64,000 nucleotides of DNA from Spirodela intermedia (lineage: Eukaryota; Streptophyta; Magnoliopsida; Alismatales; Araceae). Shown here in pieces: positions 1 to 11,416 of the stretch. The first letter of the stretch is position 1, and each line of letters starts with the position of its first letter. Where the stretch lies: contig LR746272.1 of the NCBI GenBank assembly GCA_902729315.2, positions 4,206,037-4,270,036 of the forward strand, in the 5' to 3' direction. Under the pieces are notes generated by a model. It saw only the letters and a list, made by a program, of their open reading frames with translations, was not told the origin of the DNA and ran no database searches. Both the position numbers and the translations under genes were made by a program.

Positions 1-2904
1 TTACTCCAGAGAGGAACCCTCCTTTTCACCTTTACCGCGAAGGGAGGGATTGCAGTGTAACGAGAAAGTCGACCGAATAGTTAATGGAAGAACATTGTGA
101 GTGCTAACATTGGGCATATCTTGATAGTTTTGTAGCGTCCCTTCTATCATGTCCTTCTCCTTAATATTGAGCATTTTGTTTACCTTTTTATAAGAACGAA
201 AGTCATTTATTGATATCTTATGTACTAATATTGAGAAGTCATTTTTATATTACCTTTTCATTGACTCTGTAAAATGTACCCCTTGTCCTATTGCTACTTG
301 GTTAACGTGTAATAGGGTTCCGTAGGTAAATGTCTTCTTGATTATTTAATAATTCCTATCATTAAAGAAAATGATAATCTAGGTTGTTGAACCATATTTT
401 GTTTGTAGCAACTCAACTTTTAGATGAAGTTTATATAATCATAAAGACCAAACATAATGATCTGATTTTGATGATTACATACCCCATTTTCATGGATATT
501 TTTTTATGGATTTTTAATAAAATAAATGGATATCATATTTTATAAATAAAGCATTAAAATGTATATAATAGGAAAATATTTGATGTCCCAAAGATATAAT
601 ATGAAACTATATGAATAGAGGCTTTATGTATCCATAAATAAATCTTAAATTGAATAGAAGTGTAAACTATGTGTTAATGCTTACAAGTAAAATAGAAGTG
701 GAAACTACCTCAGTTGATGCCTACACTGTGTGTTGACATGTGAAGCTGAAGCCAAGAACATTCACTAAAGAATGTGATGATTAGTCATTTTATATTCAGG
801 GGGATATTTTTTCAATTTATAATTATATATCAAATTAATTGATATTGAGAACGAGAGATGGGGGGAAGAAGAAGACAAACAAATTAAATGTGGTATGTAG
901 AGGTTTTTACAACACCTGATCACCAAACAAAAAAACAAGTTTCACTATTAGTGAGGAGGAAAAGAATCATAATAAATGGAGGATACTTTAACCAAAGCCA
1001 CCAAAATGGGAGAGTAGTTAGAACCATGTTTGTTCCTACCAAAGAGAAAGGGCTTTAATATATAATTTCTCTCTCCTTTTTCTCTCTAACCCAAGGCCCT
1101 CTTTTAATATGTTACTTTCAAAACATGGGGGATCACTTTTATACCCTCAACAAGTCCTTAAAATGAAATAAAGGGAGAGGGAGAAATCTAAGTTGACCTA
1201 TGATGACAAGTTGTTAACATGATCAAGAGTTGAAGAATTTTGAAATGCAAGATCTATAATTGAGATCTCTCAAGTTTCTATAGCTTACATGCTTTCGATG
1301 CATCACTATGTACAAATAATTTTGATGATGAAAAATACTTTTAAGATCAATTAAGTAATCCAATTATGCTTTATTTTTTAATAAACTTGATAAATGATAA
1401 AATAAGATATTATTTTATAGATAATTTGAAAGAATATTTTAATATATCCTAGTGTGAATTCATTGAGTGTATTCTTACTCATTATGTTAAATTCGTATTT
1501 TTGGTTGACTTCACAACATAATACTATTAGTTTGTATATTGATGTGAAAATTATCAATATTTATGGAGACTACCATTGTGAGAAAAGAAATGATTAGGAA
1601 ATTCAAATCAATGAGAACTTGTGAAGTAAAAATGGTTATTAAATTTACTTTGTCTATTATGTACCCATAATGTTATATTACTATTTTTAATGGCTTTGAA
1701 ACCAAAAAATAATAATTTATTTTTCCATGAAGGTATTTTTGAAAATCAATGAGTGTCTCATAGAAAATAGTTATAAATATTATGAACCATCAAAGTGTTT
1801 ATTTTACATATTGAAATCTTGATTCAAAGTGTCTACTTGATGATCATATTTTATTTGGTACAGTCTCAATTAGTTGTGATTATTAAATGATTAAATTTTA
1901 ATAAATATATTATTTGTTCTCAATTCATGATCTTGGATCCCTATTAGATTGATTTGAACGGATATATTTCACCTTAATGGTAATTATCAGAACTATAAGG
2001 CTAGGTGAAATGTCATGAGAGGGGGTGAATTGAGGTTTCTAGGATTTCTGACGATTTTTCAATTTAACCTATATCAATGTATAAGTATTGCTAGACGTGT
2101 TCACACACGTGTTCTCAACTCTTTCTCACCAAGAACACTAAGAGTTTTATACTTGTTCGCCCCTCCCCCAACTACGTCCAGTGTTAGAGGGAACTACTCT
2201 CTAGTATTTACAAATTCCTTCAAGAATTACACATTAGTATTCACAAGTTGAGCCACAAAAATATTTCAAGTTCATCTCATTTGAAACTCAACACCTCCTA
2301 AATCAAATACAGCTACCATCACCTCATACCTTGACCCAAATCACTCTCCCCTCATCACCCAAAAAATTCACGATAATTATCTTATATATTGATTATTTAT
2401 TTCTTTAGCAATATTATGTAGTACCTTATATTTTAAAATAATGATAGACATGTTCTCTAAGATCTCTTGTGGATCAAATCATCAAAATAATGAATAAGAG
2501 ATATTCATCCTTCAAACACACCATCTCAACAATGATATGTCAGCTACTTACATGGACAAAAAGTAAAAAATTAGTCACTCAATAACTTAGCCATGTGTCA
2601 ACTATTTAGACCTGCCCATCAACCGCATAAGTTTCTCAGGCCTTGTCCAATGATTCCCGTTTTAAATAATAGGCAATTAAACTATAATTGACACATTTTA
2701 TTTTTTAAAATTATTTAGCAAAATCAGTTTCTCCAAAAATCCAATCCCTTCACTGTTTGATCAGACGAGTAGATTGTACAAGTGGGCGTCAAAGGCCCCT
2801 CTTTCTCTGGGGAGATCGTCTTCCCATTTGCTGTCTACTTACATCGTCTCTCTCTCCCTCTCTCTGACCTACGTGAAGCCCAGAGGTCAACCCTTCTCCC
2901 GCCG
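1..2904. other. AT-rich intergenic region, no gene recognised
   Basis: This stretch is AT-rich in nearly all parts and carries stops in every frame. I see no plausible exon with splice sites or a recognisable protein family. A short low-complexity CT/T-rich patch lies near 1070-1090. The only recognisable structure is a retroelement-like signature near 2010-2290, listed separately. The last part (about 2750-2904) is downstream of the MADS-box stop codon and probably holds its 3' UTR. Confidence 0.6.
2010..2290. mobile_element. possible LTR-retroelement-derived fragment
   Basis: The segment begins with a G-rich 'gagggggtgaatt' motif and later contains 'actacgtccag' and 'agtatttacaa'. From memory, this combination recurs in dispersed plant retroelement DNA. 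A related-looking stretch lies at 18780-18980 ('gtggttcaatc', 'ctctccaagg', 'agtatttacac'). No coding capacity, terminal repeats or target-site duplication are visible, so the call rests on motif resemblance only. Confidence 0.3.
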
Positions 2905-4056
2905 TCATTGAACGTTGACCTCGCCCACCGCCGCCAAGCCGCTGTCGCAGGCCACGCTCTCCCCATTCGGCCCCGGCATGATCGGGTGAGAGTAGCTCGG
3001 CCCACTCTCCGCCTTCTGCTCCGGCGACATCATAGGACCGAAGTTGGCGGCGCCGCCGCCGCCGCCCGTCAACGGGTGCTGCCACCAACAACCATCAGTC
3101 ACCGACCATCTGGCCGGGTTCTACAGCCGCGGTCAACTAGGACAAACCTGCAGCAGAGGCAGGAAGGGCGTTGGGGGGAGGAGAGAAGAGAGAAGCTCGG
3201 TCGACGTGTACGCCTGGTGCCATGGTGGGAGAACCCCGTCACCTTGTTCGCTGAGCTGGCAGTCGCCAAGGTGGTACGAGGGTTCCACGTGGAGCCCGCC
3301 CGTGCCCTTCTGAAGAGAGTCGTACAACGCGGACTCCCTACAGCCCTCATAGGAGTCAAATGTCAGCCGTCCGAACAGTTGACTCAACGAAACCGCAGCC
3401 TCACCTCAAGGACATAAAGGGCTCAGATGTTGACACGAACATCTGCCCGGGGTGGTGGTCGCCATCGGCGACCCAGCTCGCCACCTCGCTCTCGTACGTG
3501 GCAGGAAAAACACCCTCCTGGGAGTCGAGGAGCATCTGCGCACGTGCCTCCGACGAGTTTATTAACCGATATCAGGCCCTTAATGACGCGACTAGAGGTT
3601 AAATAATTTCGGGGGACTCGCCTGGAGAGTGGAGTCATCGTACGGCAGGAGATTGCCACCACCCATCAAGGATTTCTGCCACGGAGAAGGTAAAGTCAAC
3701 GTCGCATGGGGAAGTAAAAGGAACCCATGCATGATGTCCACGTGAGGCTACCTTTCTCTGTGTCACACGTGCGAGGGCGTCGAGGACGAACCTCTCGCTT
3801 GCCTCCAAGTCGCTCGGGGAGGACATGCTCAGGTGTTCCGGCTCGAAGAAACTGGTCAGAGAGCCCAAGGTTTGTCAGCTGAAGAATTTAGCGCTCCAAC
3901 CGTGTTCACAGAGGGAAAGAGTTACCGTAGGCGCTCTTCTGCAAGCTGTAGTTGGTGCTGGAAGCTGTTGATCTCCTGCTGGAGCTCCTGCGGTATTGAA
4001 ATTCGGAGAAGTAATTAGGGTTCAAAGGGTCGTGATGGTTAGATGGAACTTGCATG

Positions 4057-4124
<68 letters not shown>

Positions 4125-4725
4125 GTGTAGAAGATCACCTCCATGTTGCTGTTCACAGTCCCCGAGCTGGATTCCAAGCACAGGCAGGCAGAGACGATAG
4201 ATAATAGTTAAGGACCATGTTTCGCGAAGAGAGAGAAACTTATTCTCAGGAACAGAAGATCTGAGAGCGAGAGAAGGTACTTGTCTATCTGGACGGCCAA
4301 GTCGCTCTCGCACTTTAGCTTCTTCAGGGTTCTAATCAGATACTGCATGGGAAAAACAAGAGCTGGAGGTAATAAGTACGTTTTCGAATCAAACGGGGGA
4401 AATCCAGGCTCTGGTGATCGACGGGTACCTCCATATTCTGGATAGAGCTGCGCCGAGATCAAACAAAATGGACGAAATGAATCAAAACCCAGATCAGAGA
4501 ATTCAATAAAATAAGACGTAATTGAATCAAATTTAGAGCGAGAGTCAATATCCGAGGGCCATTAGAGACTACTCTTCTCCTCGTTAGATGTGTAGGTGCA
4601 ATTCTTTCGAGTGAAGCTCTTACCCTCCTCTGTCATGCTCCGGCAGATTTATGTATCGCGTCAACACGTCTTCAATCCTAGAAAGAGACCAAGAACCCCA
4701 GTCAGCCCCAATCATCAATCGTTAT

Positions 4726-4779
<54 letters not shown>

Positions 4780-4807
4780 TCGCGCGCGCACGCGCTCGCT
4801 CGCTCGC

Positions 4808-4863
<56 letters not shown>

Positions 4864-5102
4864 ACCATCTATCTACCTATCTTATCTACCTATCTATTAA
4901 TTTATTTTTGTGGCAACCTTCGTCGGCCGGAGAAGTGGCTGAGCCTGCCGGAGGGAGAGAACATGATGAGGGCGATGTCGATGTCGCAGAGGACGGATAG
5001 CTCGTAGGCCTTCTTGATGAGCCCATTGCGCCGCTTGGAGAAGGTGACCTGCCTGTTGGTGTTGTTCTCTATCCTCTTTATCTGCAGCTTCACCCTCCCC
5101 AT
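2905..5102 (-). CDS. MIKC*-type MADS-box transcription factor (AGL66/AGL104-like)
   Basis: Eleven exons can be joined on the minus strand: 5102-4918, 4677-4624, 4447-4429, 4342-4281, 4166-4139, 3987-3926, 3851-3752, 3675-3622, 3535-3405, 3337-3148 and 3120-2905. They total 1101 nt (366 aa), with consistent phase throughout. Residues 1-60 are a canonical MADS domain (starting [13 protein letters not shown], with [20 protein letters not shown]). After it come [16 protein letters not shown], then [13 protein letters not shown] and [20 protein letters not shown], which are typical of the S clade of MIKC* factors, and a C-terminal [11 protein letters not shown] block. The family acts as heterodimers in the nucleus and, in Arabidopsis, controls late pollen gene expression. 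Arabidopsis members are about 330 aa. Intron 8 needs a GC donor (3621-3620). Introns 1 and 5 carry large microsatellites. Clade assignment is from remembered family sequence; the exact ortholog (AGL66, 67 or 104) is not resolved. Confidence 0.9.
4059..4123. repeat. (CT)n microsatellite in intron 5 of the MADS-box gene
   Basis: This is an almost pure CT dinucleotide run of about 65 bp. It lies between the exon ending at 4139 and the exon starting at 3987 on the minus strand, so the pre-mRNA carries (GA)n here. Confidence 0.95.
4728..4863. repeat. compound (CT)n - (CG/CGCT)n - C55 tract in MADS intron 1
   Basis: A CT run (4728-4774) passes through a CG/CGCT-rich segment (about 4780-4808) into an uninterrupted run of 55 cytosines (4809-4863). 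The whole tract lies inside the first intron of the minus-strand MADS-box gene (intron 4917-4678). The transcript would therefore contain G55 followed by GC- and GA-rich sequence. Polymerase slippage or an assembly artefact could alter the exact length. Confidence 0.95.
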
Positions 5103-5774
5103 CTCATCCCCCGCCCCCCCCTCCCCTCCCAGAAAATCCAGACGAAAGAAAGGAAGGGGAAACGACGGAGGTGGATGATGATCCTAGAGAGAGGTGAGAA
5201 AGATGAAACGATTCCTCCACGGGTCTCTGTGCCTAGAGAGAGAAAGAGAGAGAGAGAGAGAGAGGAGTGAGAGGGGAGGGGAGGAGGGCTATGAAGGGGC
5301 ACCGGGGGGCTGATCCGGCCGCCGGGAGAAGTGGGGATTCTGTTCGAAAATGGCGAACGTCCGAAATTGTCTCTGCGAGGGAAAGGAGGCCGCTTGTCGC
5401 TTCTAACAGGATGGGGCCCACCGCCCTGGCTACAACGCCTCTTCAGACCCAGCCCCCGGACTTATCGGAATCCGACATGTGTAGCCGACGCACCCTCCGC
5501 CGGACTCGGATAAACTAAACCATCTCCTCCGCGCCTGATGGATCCGTGGGTCCGTGGAATATATACATATCGTCTGACGGATTACGTTTATTTATCTATC
5601 TCATCGAGAGCATTGCACCGATTCTGCCGCTCCTTCGCATCGTGGAAATCCACCTCACTTCGGAGTTGGTTAAGGTAAAATGTGCTGTGAGTGTATCACA
5701 CCGACCCACCCTCCACGTTCTTCCTCTCCGCCACTTCTGTGGCCTCAGTCAGTTGGGGATGAGAGCATCCATCC
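5103..5774. promoter_or_regulatory. shared head-to-head promoter of the MADS-box and FKBP16-2 genes
   Basis: The 672 bp between the minus-strand MADS start (5102) and the plus-strand FKBP start (5775) contain no other gene. The part next to the MADS start is pyrimidine/purine biased, with a (GA)n run at about 5234-5264 that would transcribe as CU-rich 5' leader. No clear TATA box was assigned. The arrangement suggests a bidirectional promoter; shared control is inference. Confidence 0.5.
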
Positions 5775-8208
5775 ATGGCGGCCTCGGCTCTTCCTCCTGC
5801 CGCCGCCCTGAATCCCCGCTTCCTCCCTCTGCAATCCCGTAGGCTCTCAATTGCCGTCGGTTATGGCGGGAGACCGCACTCGCCCTCATTACCTTCATCC
5901 TGCGGGGTCTGTACTTGTTCCGGCCGGAATGGGGAGGAAGGAGGGGAGGGGTCCCGTTCACGGAGTATGGAGATAGACATTAGGACGAGGAGGGGTGTGA
6001 TCGGAGCTGGATTGAGCCTCCTTCTGACCTCTCCATTGGCGGCACCCGAGGCGGGAGCCACGAGGATCCAGTACTACGCCACGGTGGGGGAGCGGCTCTG
6101 CGACCTCAACTTCGTCAAGTCTGGACTCGGCTACTGCGACGTGGAGGTGGGATCCGGGGTGAAGCCTCCTCCGGGAGAGCTCATCAATGTAAGTTCGGGG
6201 GAGATGCTGTCCTACGATTGTTATCTATCTCCCTAAGACTGACCTACGACCTACGACTAGTTATCTATCTAACTTAATTTTCGGACTGTCTGATTGAGCT
6301 TTGAATACTAATTCTTGCGCAAATCATTAAGAGATCGATTCCTATTGCGTACTTGCATCTTAATCTGGTTTATTTTAGGATCGGAACTGCTGACTTTGAT
6401 GTTAGAAACCGAAATTAGAGGAAAAATAAATTCTGACAGTAATCAGTATGTCAAAAAAATCGTCTTACAACGAAAATAATTTGATGTTTCTATGTATTAT
6501 CCATTAAATTTACCATGCTGTGCTGATGTTTTTCATGTAGTCATGCATGTGCATTTTCTTTTCCAGATTTATACTTGAAAGGAGAGAATTCATAACCATA
6601 AGGTACAGATTGATATAATCCAGAAACCATCCCATATGTGGATAATGGCTAGGAAGATGATATGAAAAGGGTAGGAAGTTCGAGTGGGGCAAAAGTTTCA
6701 TCATTTAATAACACTTCCTTGGTGGGCGTAGTATTTCTTTATCATGATCAGTGTATAGGAGAACCATGAAGAGAGAAAGAATGAGGGAGAGTTGAAAATC
6801 CAAGTGAGCCATTTCTGAGAAGCTTTGTTGAGTTTCGGTCATATTTTTTGACTGTCAATCCGATTCCTTGTTTCCAGATCCATTATACTGCAAGATTCGA
6901 GGATGGCACGGTTTTTGATAGCAGCTACAAGCGAGCAAGGCCATTGACCCTCCGTATCGGTGTTGGAAAGGTATGATCATGACAAAAACATGAAGTAATC
7001 TCACCTCCCCATGTCATTTTTCTAATGTACTTATATCTATTATTAGCGAATGTATGACCCCTGCTAACTTCAAATTATTTGAAAAGTCATAAATTGTTTT
7101 TCTTATTTGGCAGTCCAGTTTACAGTGGCCATCATCTGCAGAGCTAAGTCTTCATGATTTTAGATAAACTGACTGTGGAAAGCCATGAGAGAGAGAGAGA
7201 GAACACCACCATCATTTACGTGGGAAAAGCCCAACCCTTCCACCTTACAATGTAGAGGTTTATTCCATCTGTGAACCACAAGGAGAACACTTCTCCAATA
7301 AAAATCCTGCTCTTCTGCTATCTTAGATCCCCTCTATCGGTTTATTCTCAATCCATATTAAAGATTCCATATCATTTAATTATTTGGCAGGTCCTACCAG
7401 GACTAGACCAGGGGATTCTTGGAGGCGGCGGTGTGCCGCCCATGCTTGTTGGTAAGGATTGAACTACGTTACCTAATCAAATCATGGGATATTAATGCGC
7501 ATATTTATGAGCTATGTCATGTTCTATGAAACAGGTGGAAAAAGAAAGCTTCGCATTCCCCCAGCACTAGCCTATGGCCCGGAACCTGCAGGGTGCTTTT
7601 CAGGTGATTTTTTATTTATTTATCAAAAGTTTTCCTCTTGTTAGTTACGCTTGTGTGATCTGAAACTCTGGTAAAACCTGCCCTTAGTTGACTTTTTTTG
7701 CCTTTCTCTAAGCTATCATGCAAAGAAATTCTTCCCCGCATACTACTCACTGGGTGATTGACCAGCCTTAATCTTTTAGTCTGGTGCATGAACAGAACGA
7801 TGGCAGGATATCAACCATTTTTCAGACATTTTTCAGGAGAATCGATGAGATTAGTTCACTTTTCCTCCACCAACTGGCACAAAAATGTTGTTCTTCTTCT
7901 TTCAAGATAAGTTTGGAATTTAAATTATGTGATAAAACATGTAAAATAATATCATCAACAAGGTGAGATGGAGAGAGAAATTAAACCACAAAATCAAACA
8001 AATGGGTCTTGAGGAGGACAGACAAGAAGATTCTCTCTCTAGCAGCAGCATCAGAGACATGATTCTGAAAATTTCTTCCTGTGACAGCAGAATCTTCATC
8101 TCCCCATTTGACCCACCTCACCCGTTTGACTCGTGACCAGGCGACTGCAACATCCCCGGCAATGCGACTCTCCTCTACGACATCCTCTTCGTCGGAGTCT
8201 ACAAATGA
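5775..8208 (+). CDS. PnsL4: thylakoid-lumen FKBP-type immunophilin (FKBP16-2 / PnsL4)
   Basis: Five exons: 5775-6188, 6878-6970, 7391-7451, 7535-7603 and 8141-8208. They total 705 nt (234 aa), all with GT..AG introns and matching phase. The N-terminus is a chloroplast transit peptide. It is followed by a twin-arginine motif (RR at residues 72-73), a hydrophobic stretch and an AGA site near residue 95, the layout of a Tat-targeted lumen protein. The mature part has YYATVGERLC, NIHYTARFEDGTVFDSS, LPGLDQGILGG and the cysteine-bearing AGCFSGDCNIPGNATLLYD end, which matches FKBP16-2 (At4g39710 from memory) rather than FKBP13. In Arabidopsis this protein is PnsL4, a lumenal subunit of the chloroplast NDH complex, where its isomerase fold appears mainly structural. 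It is divergent with the MADS-box gene and convergent with HIPP. The first ATG (5775) is used because it leads straight into the transit peptide. Confidence 0.92.
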
Positions 8209-9257
8209 GCCCCAGAGACCATCGACCAGAGCCCGGGCAGAGCTTTTGAGACTGGCGGCTCAGCAGCTTTCACCATTCTGAGGAAGAAGAAGGAGAAGCG
8301 ACTGAAGCTGTGGGTTCAATCTCATTCTTTGACCCTTGTCTATATGCAAGCCCTCCATCTGCCTGCCTGAGAGAAGACCTGGCTGAGCTGCTTCGCTCTG
8401 GGAGTTGACTTTTTATTGGTCCAGCTGAGTGATGCGCTTCCAAAGACTTTCTTTACGGAGCAGGTGGGCCCGAGTCAGCCCCTGGTTTCCCCTGCCCAGT
8501 CTGTCCTCTCACGTGACTCCCCCCCTCCGGCCACCACGTCCCCCGGGCAGAACCGCCATCAGACCAGCTGACCTATGCTTACATTTTTAGAAAAACTATA
8601 TGTGATGGGATTACACTCACTGAAAAAAAATATGGAGGCAATAATCTTACCTGTCGAAAATTGAAAAAATATTAATAATAATTAATTATAATTAATAATA
8701 ATTTTATGAAGAGAAGGGGCACATTACATGGGATAGGATCGGCGGTCAGAATCAGGATTATATTTTACGTGGATAATATTTTACTCCGATAAGTATGAGC
8801 AATTGTATAGTATTTTCCTTGGGAAAAAATCTTAGCCCGGCCCGGTTCGGAAGCCCAGAGAGCGGGGCGTTTATCCCAATATGCCGTCGGACGATCGTCT
8901 CGCCCCCTAAGCCAACAGTTTCCATTGAAAGTCAAACAAGGAATCTTCGGAAGGAGGAGAGAGCTAGCTCATCTCCCCGAGAAGAGAGAGAACGAGTGGC
9001 AGGGAGAGAAAGGAACCTCAGCTTAGGCAAATGTACATTTTTTACAAGGTGGGAAGCTGCACCAACACCAGCAACAGCAACGCTGTTCTAAGAGAGATGG
9101 AGAGAGAGAGAGAGAGAGAGAGGGGGGGCGCGGGGAGGCTCTTTTCAACCCCTAAGGACTGCTTCTTGTATCTTGTCTCAGAATGGAAAATGAAGCTCAT
9201 CCAGCATGATCAAAGGACCAAGGGACCTTGGAGAAGAGGAGGGATGAAGGAAGAGAG

Positions 9258-9298
<41 letters not shown>

Positions 9299-9335
9299 CT
9301 CCTGCAACATGAACAAGGGGCCTACTTTGGGATGT
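8209..9335. other. intergenic region between convergent FKBP16-2 and HIPP genes
   Basis: No gene is recognised. The region holds the 3' flanks of both convergent genes, an AT-rich quasi-palindromic patch of TTAATAATAA-type repeats at about 8668-8705, and two (GA)n microsatellites at about 9098-9121 and 9260-9292. Open frames here translate the GA runs into Arg/Glu repeats and are not credible genes. Confidence 0.6.
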
Positions 9336-9678
9336 TTACATGATGGAGCAGGCGTTGGGGTTTTCGTCGCTGAAGGCGGCGGAGATAGCCTGGCTTTGCT
9401 TGTAGACGGGGCCGGGGAGGAAGGCGGCGTTGGTGTTGCGCACGAAGCCGGGGGGGGCCTTGCGGTCGTAGGCGCCGGGGGCGTAGGGGTAGGGGACGAG
9501 ATTGGCGGGGACGAAGGGCCAGATCTCCGCCTTCTTCCCGGAGAACTTCAATTTCCTCAACACCTCCTCTGCCTCCACGTATCCCGTCACCTCCGCCCAC
9601 TGACCCTTCCGGTTCACGACCACCGAGTGGACTCCTGTGGAAAACCCCGCTACCCAGTTCAGAGAGAGATAGAGATAG

Positions 9679-9718
<40 letters not shown>

Positions 9719-9951
9719 GAGGAAGGCTGCAGGTGAGAAGATTATGAACGGGTATGGCAGCGAAAGAAGAGAGGGAGGGAGGGGGAGAGAGAGAGCTGAG
9801 AAGGAGCGAACCTTTAATGGAAATTGAGCACCCTATACACCTTTTTCTCACAGCCTTCACAGTCCATCTTAACCCTCACCTTCACAGTGTTCAGCGTGGT
9901 GCACTTCTCCTTAAAGCCCAGTGCATCCACGATGTTTCCCAGCACACCCAT
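9336..9951 (-). CDS. heavy-metal-associated isoprenylated plant protein (HIPP23-like), apparent frameshift
   Basis: Two exons: 9951-9812 and 9634-9336. Exon 1 starts MGVLGNIVDALGF and carries the HMA metal-binding motif MDCEGCEKK (M-x-C-x-x-C). Exon 2 gives GVHSVVVNRK, GYVEAEEVLRKLK, GKKAEIWPFVP, YDRKAPPGFVR and FSDENPNACSIM, ending in a CaaX box (CSIM) for prenylation. The family binds metals at membranes or the nucleus. The usual length is about 145-155 aa, which the two exons would give (about 145). However, at 9821-9823 a run of three A (TTT in the coding strand) puts the end of exon 1 out of frame. One base fewer would restore the family pattern before the donor at 9811-9810. Read literally, translation stops at a TAA just before the donor. 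It could be a sequencing error, an allelic lesion or a young pseudogene. The C-terminus closely resembles At4g39700 (HIPP23) as I remember it. Confidence 0.85.
9661..9719. repeat. compound (GATA)n/(GA)n microsatellite in the HIPP intron
   Basis: GAGA, then GATA tetranucleotides, then GA dinucleotides run continuously. The tract lies in the single intron (9811-9635) of the minus-strand HIPP gene, near its 3' splice site, so the pre-mRNA carries a CU/UAUC pyrimidine-rich tract there. Confidence 0.9.
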
Positions 9952-10448
9952 GGCTTTTCTTCTTCCTCAGAGAGAGAGAGAGAGATCACAAGCACAGCAC
10001 AGCCTTCTCTCCGACAACCAGAGGACTTTTATAGAGAGAGAGAGAATCTCTGGCGGATTTCTCTCTCAAGAAATGGCAGGGAAACCACCCATCCAGGGCA
10101 ACATTTTGACATTCAAAATTGGTTAATAAAAATATAATGTGGACGGTGGTATTAAAAATAAATTTACGACTTACTCTGCCGTATTGACTACATTTCGTTC
10201 ACCAATGCTCACGTAAGACTAATTATTTCCCTATTAGAATATTTGCGAAAAATCGGCAGCAGATTAAGCTGATATTAAAATAATAATAATATTCAGCCGA
10301 AGGTGAACAAGTTGTCCCCCCCCCCCGCCCTCCCACATTGGATGACGACGAAGGAAAGATGAGCGTTGACCCTGAGAAAAACCCAGAGGAAAGCACCACT
10401 GTGGGTTCGGTCGAGGAGAACACGTTCTATTCAAACGCGACCATATAG

Positions 10449-10493
<45 letters not shown>

Positions 10494-10634
10494 ACTCTCA
10501 AACCATTAGACTAAGACGACAAGGGGCCAAAGAAGTGAAAGTCAACTACAACTGAATCGGTTGATCCATCAACTTGGAGTGGGGAATAAAAAAGGCTTCT
10601 TGCAAACTTGGCCGCTAAGATTACATTGTCTAGC

Positions 10635-10694
<60 letters not shown>

Positions 10695-11416
10695 CCATCT
10701 ACCTATCTATCTATCTCTATCTCACAAAGCTGATGGGTTTGACTTGGCTTCCCCATGCCACGTCAAGACAGATGAAACAAATATCATAACCAGGTATGAC
10801 AATTTTCATGAATTAAAATTGCTCCAGCCTTTTAAGGTTAACATTAAAATTTAGAAATGGCGCGGAAATACGCGGGAGATTAATTGATGAAAAACCAACA
10901 TGATATTTAAGCTGCCGAACAGAAAATTACGGTACTGATTATTATATTACACAGGTCGTAAATCGTCTCATAATCGCCTCTGAGCCTCCGTCCTCTGGGC
11001 CCAATCGCTAGCGACAGAGAGAGAGAGATGGAGGGCAAGATTAATATATACATATATATCTAGAGAGACAGAGAAAGATGGGACGGGGTGCCCAAAAGTC
11101 TCCATGTAAGGACCACGTGGCAAAGACGTCACGTCATGTTTAGTGACCTCACCATCGCTGACGTGTGTGAGCGTTGAGATTAGACTGGCAGTCGGCCGGT
11201 ACCGGATCACGGTCGCTCCCCCATTATTGGGCTTCAGTGGGGGGTTGGGGACAACGGGCCGGGCCTCGGCCCGAATAGGCGCCAAAGGGCTCGTCAGCCC
11301 GCTCCAGTCGAAGGAAGAGAGAGAGGGAGGCAAGATAAAGATAGAGAGAGAAGATATATAGAAAGATATACAGGAGACTGGATATAATATTAGATGTCTG
11401 AGAGAGCACGGGGGGG
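9952..11416. other. intergenic region with microsatellites (HIPP upstream, ASPL1 downstream)
   Basis: The stretch is flanked by the HIPP start and the stop codon of the aspartic-proteinase-like gene. It contains (CT)n runs at 10451-10489 and about 10641-10686 and a C/G-rich patch at 10316-10332. A segment at 11190-11300 is rich in GGGCC/GGCCC. I find no exon or RNA gene. Confidence 0.6.

Noticed and set aside
2782-3417. A 211-codon plus-strand frame
   Set aside because: It is opposite the last exons of the MADS-box gene and has no recognisable domain.
4651-5007. A plus-strand frame with long Ser/Leu and poly-Pro runs
   Set aside because: The runs are translations of the CT microsatellite and the C55 homopolymer inside an intron of the minus-strand MADS-box gene.
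8668-8705. AT-rich quasi-palindrome of TTAATAATAA motifs
   Set aside because: Simple-sequence AT content makes such symmetry likely by chance; no flanking duplication was seen.
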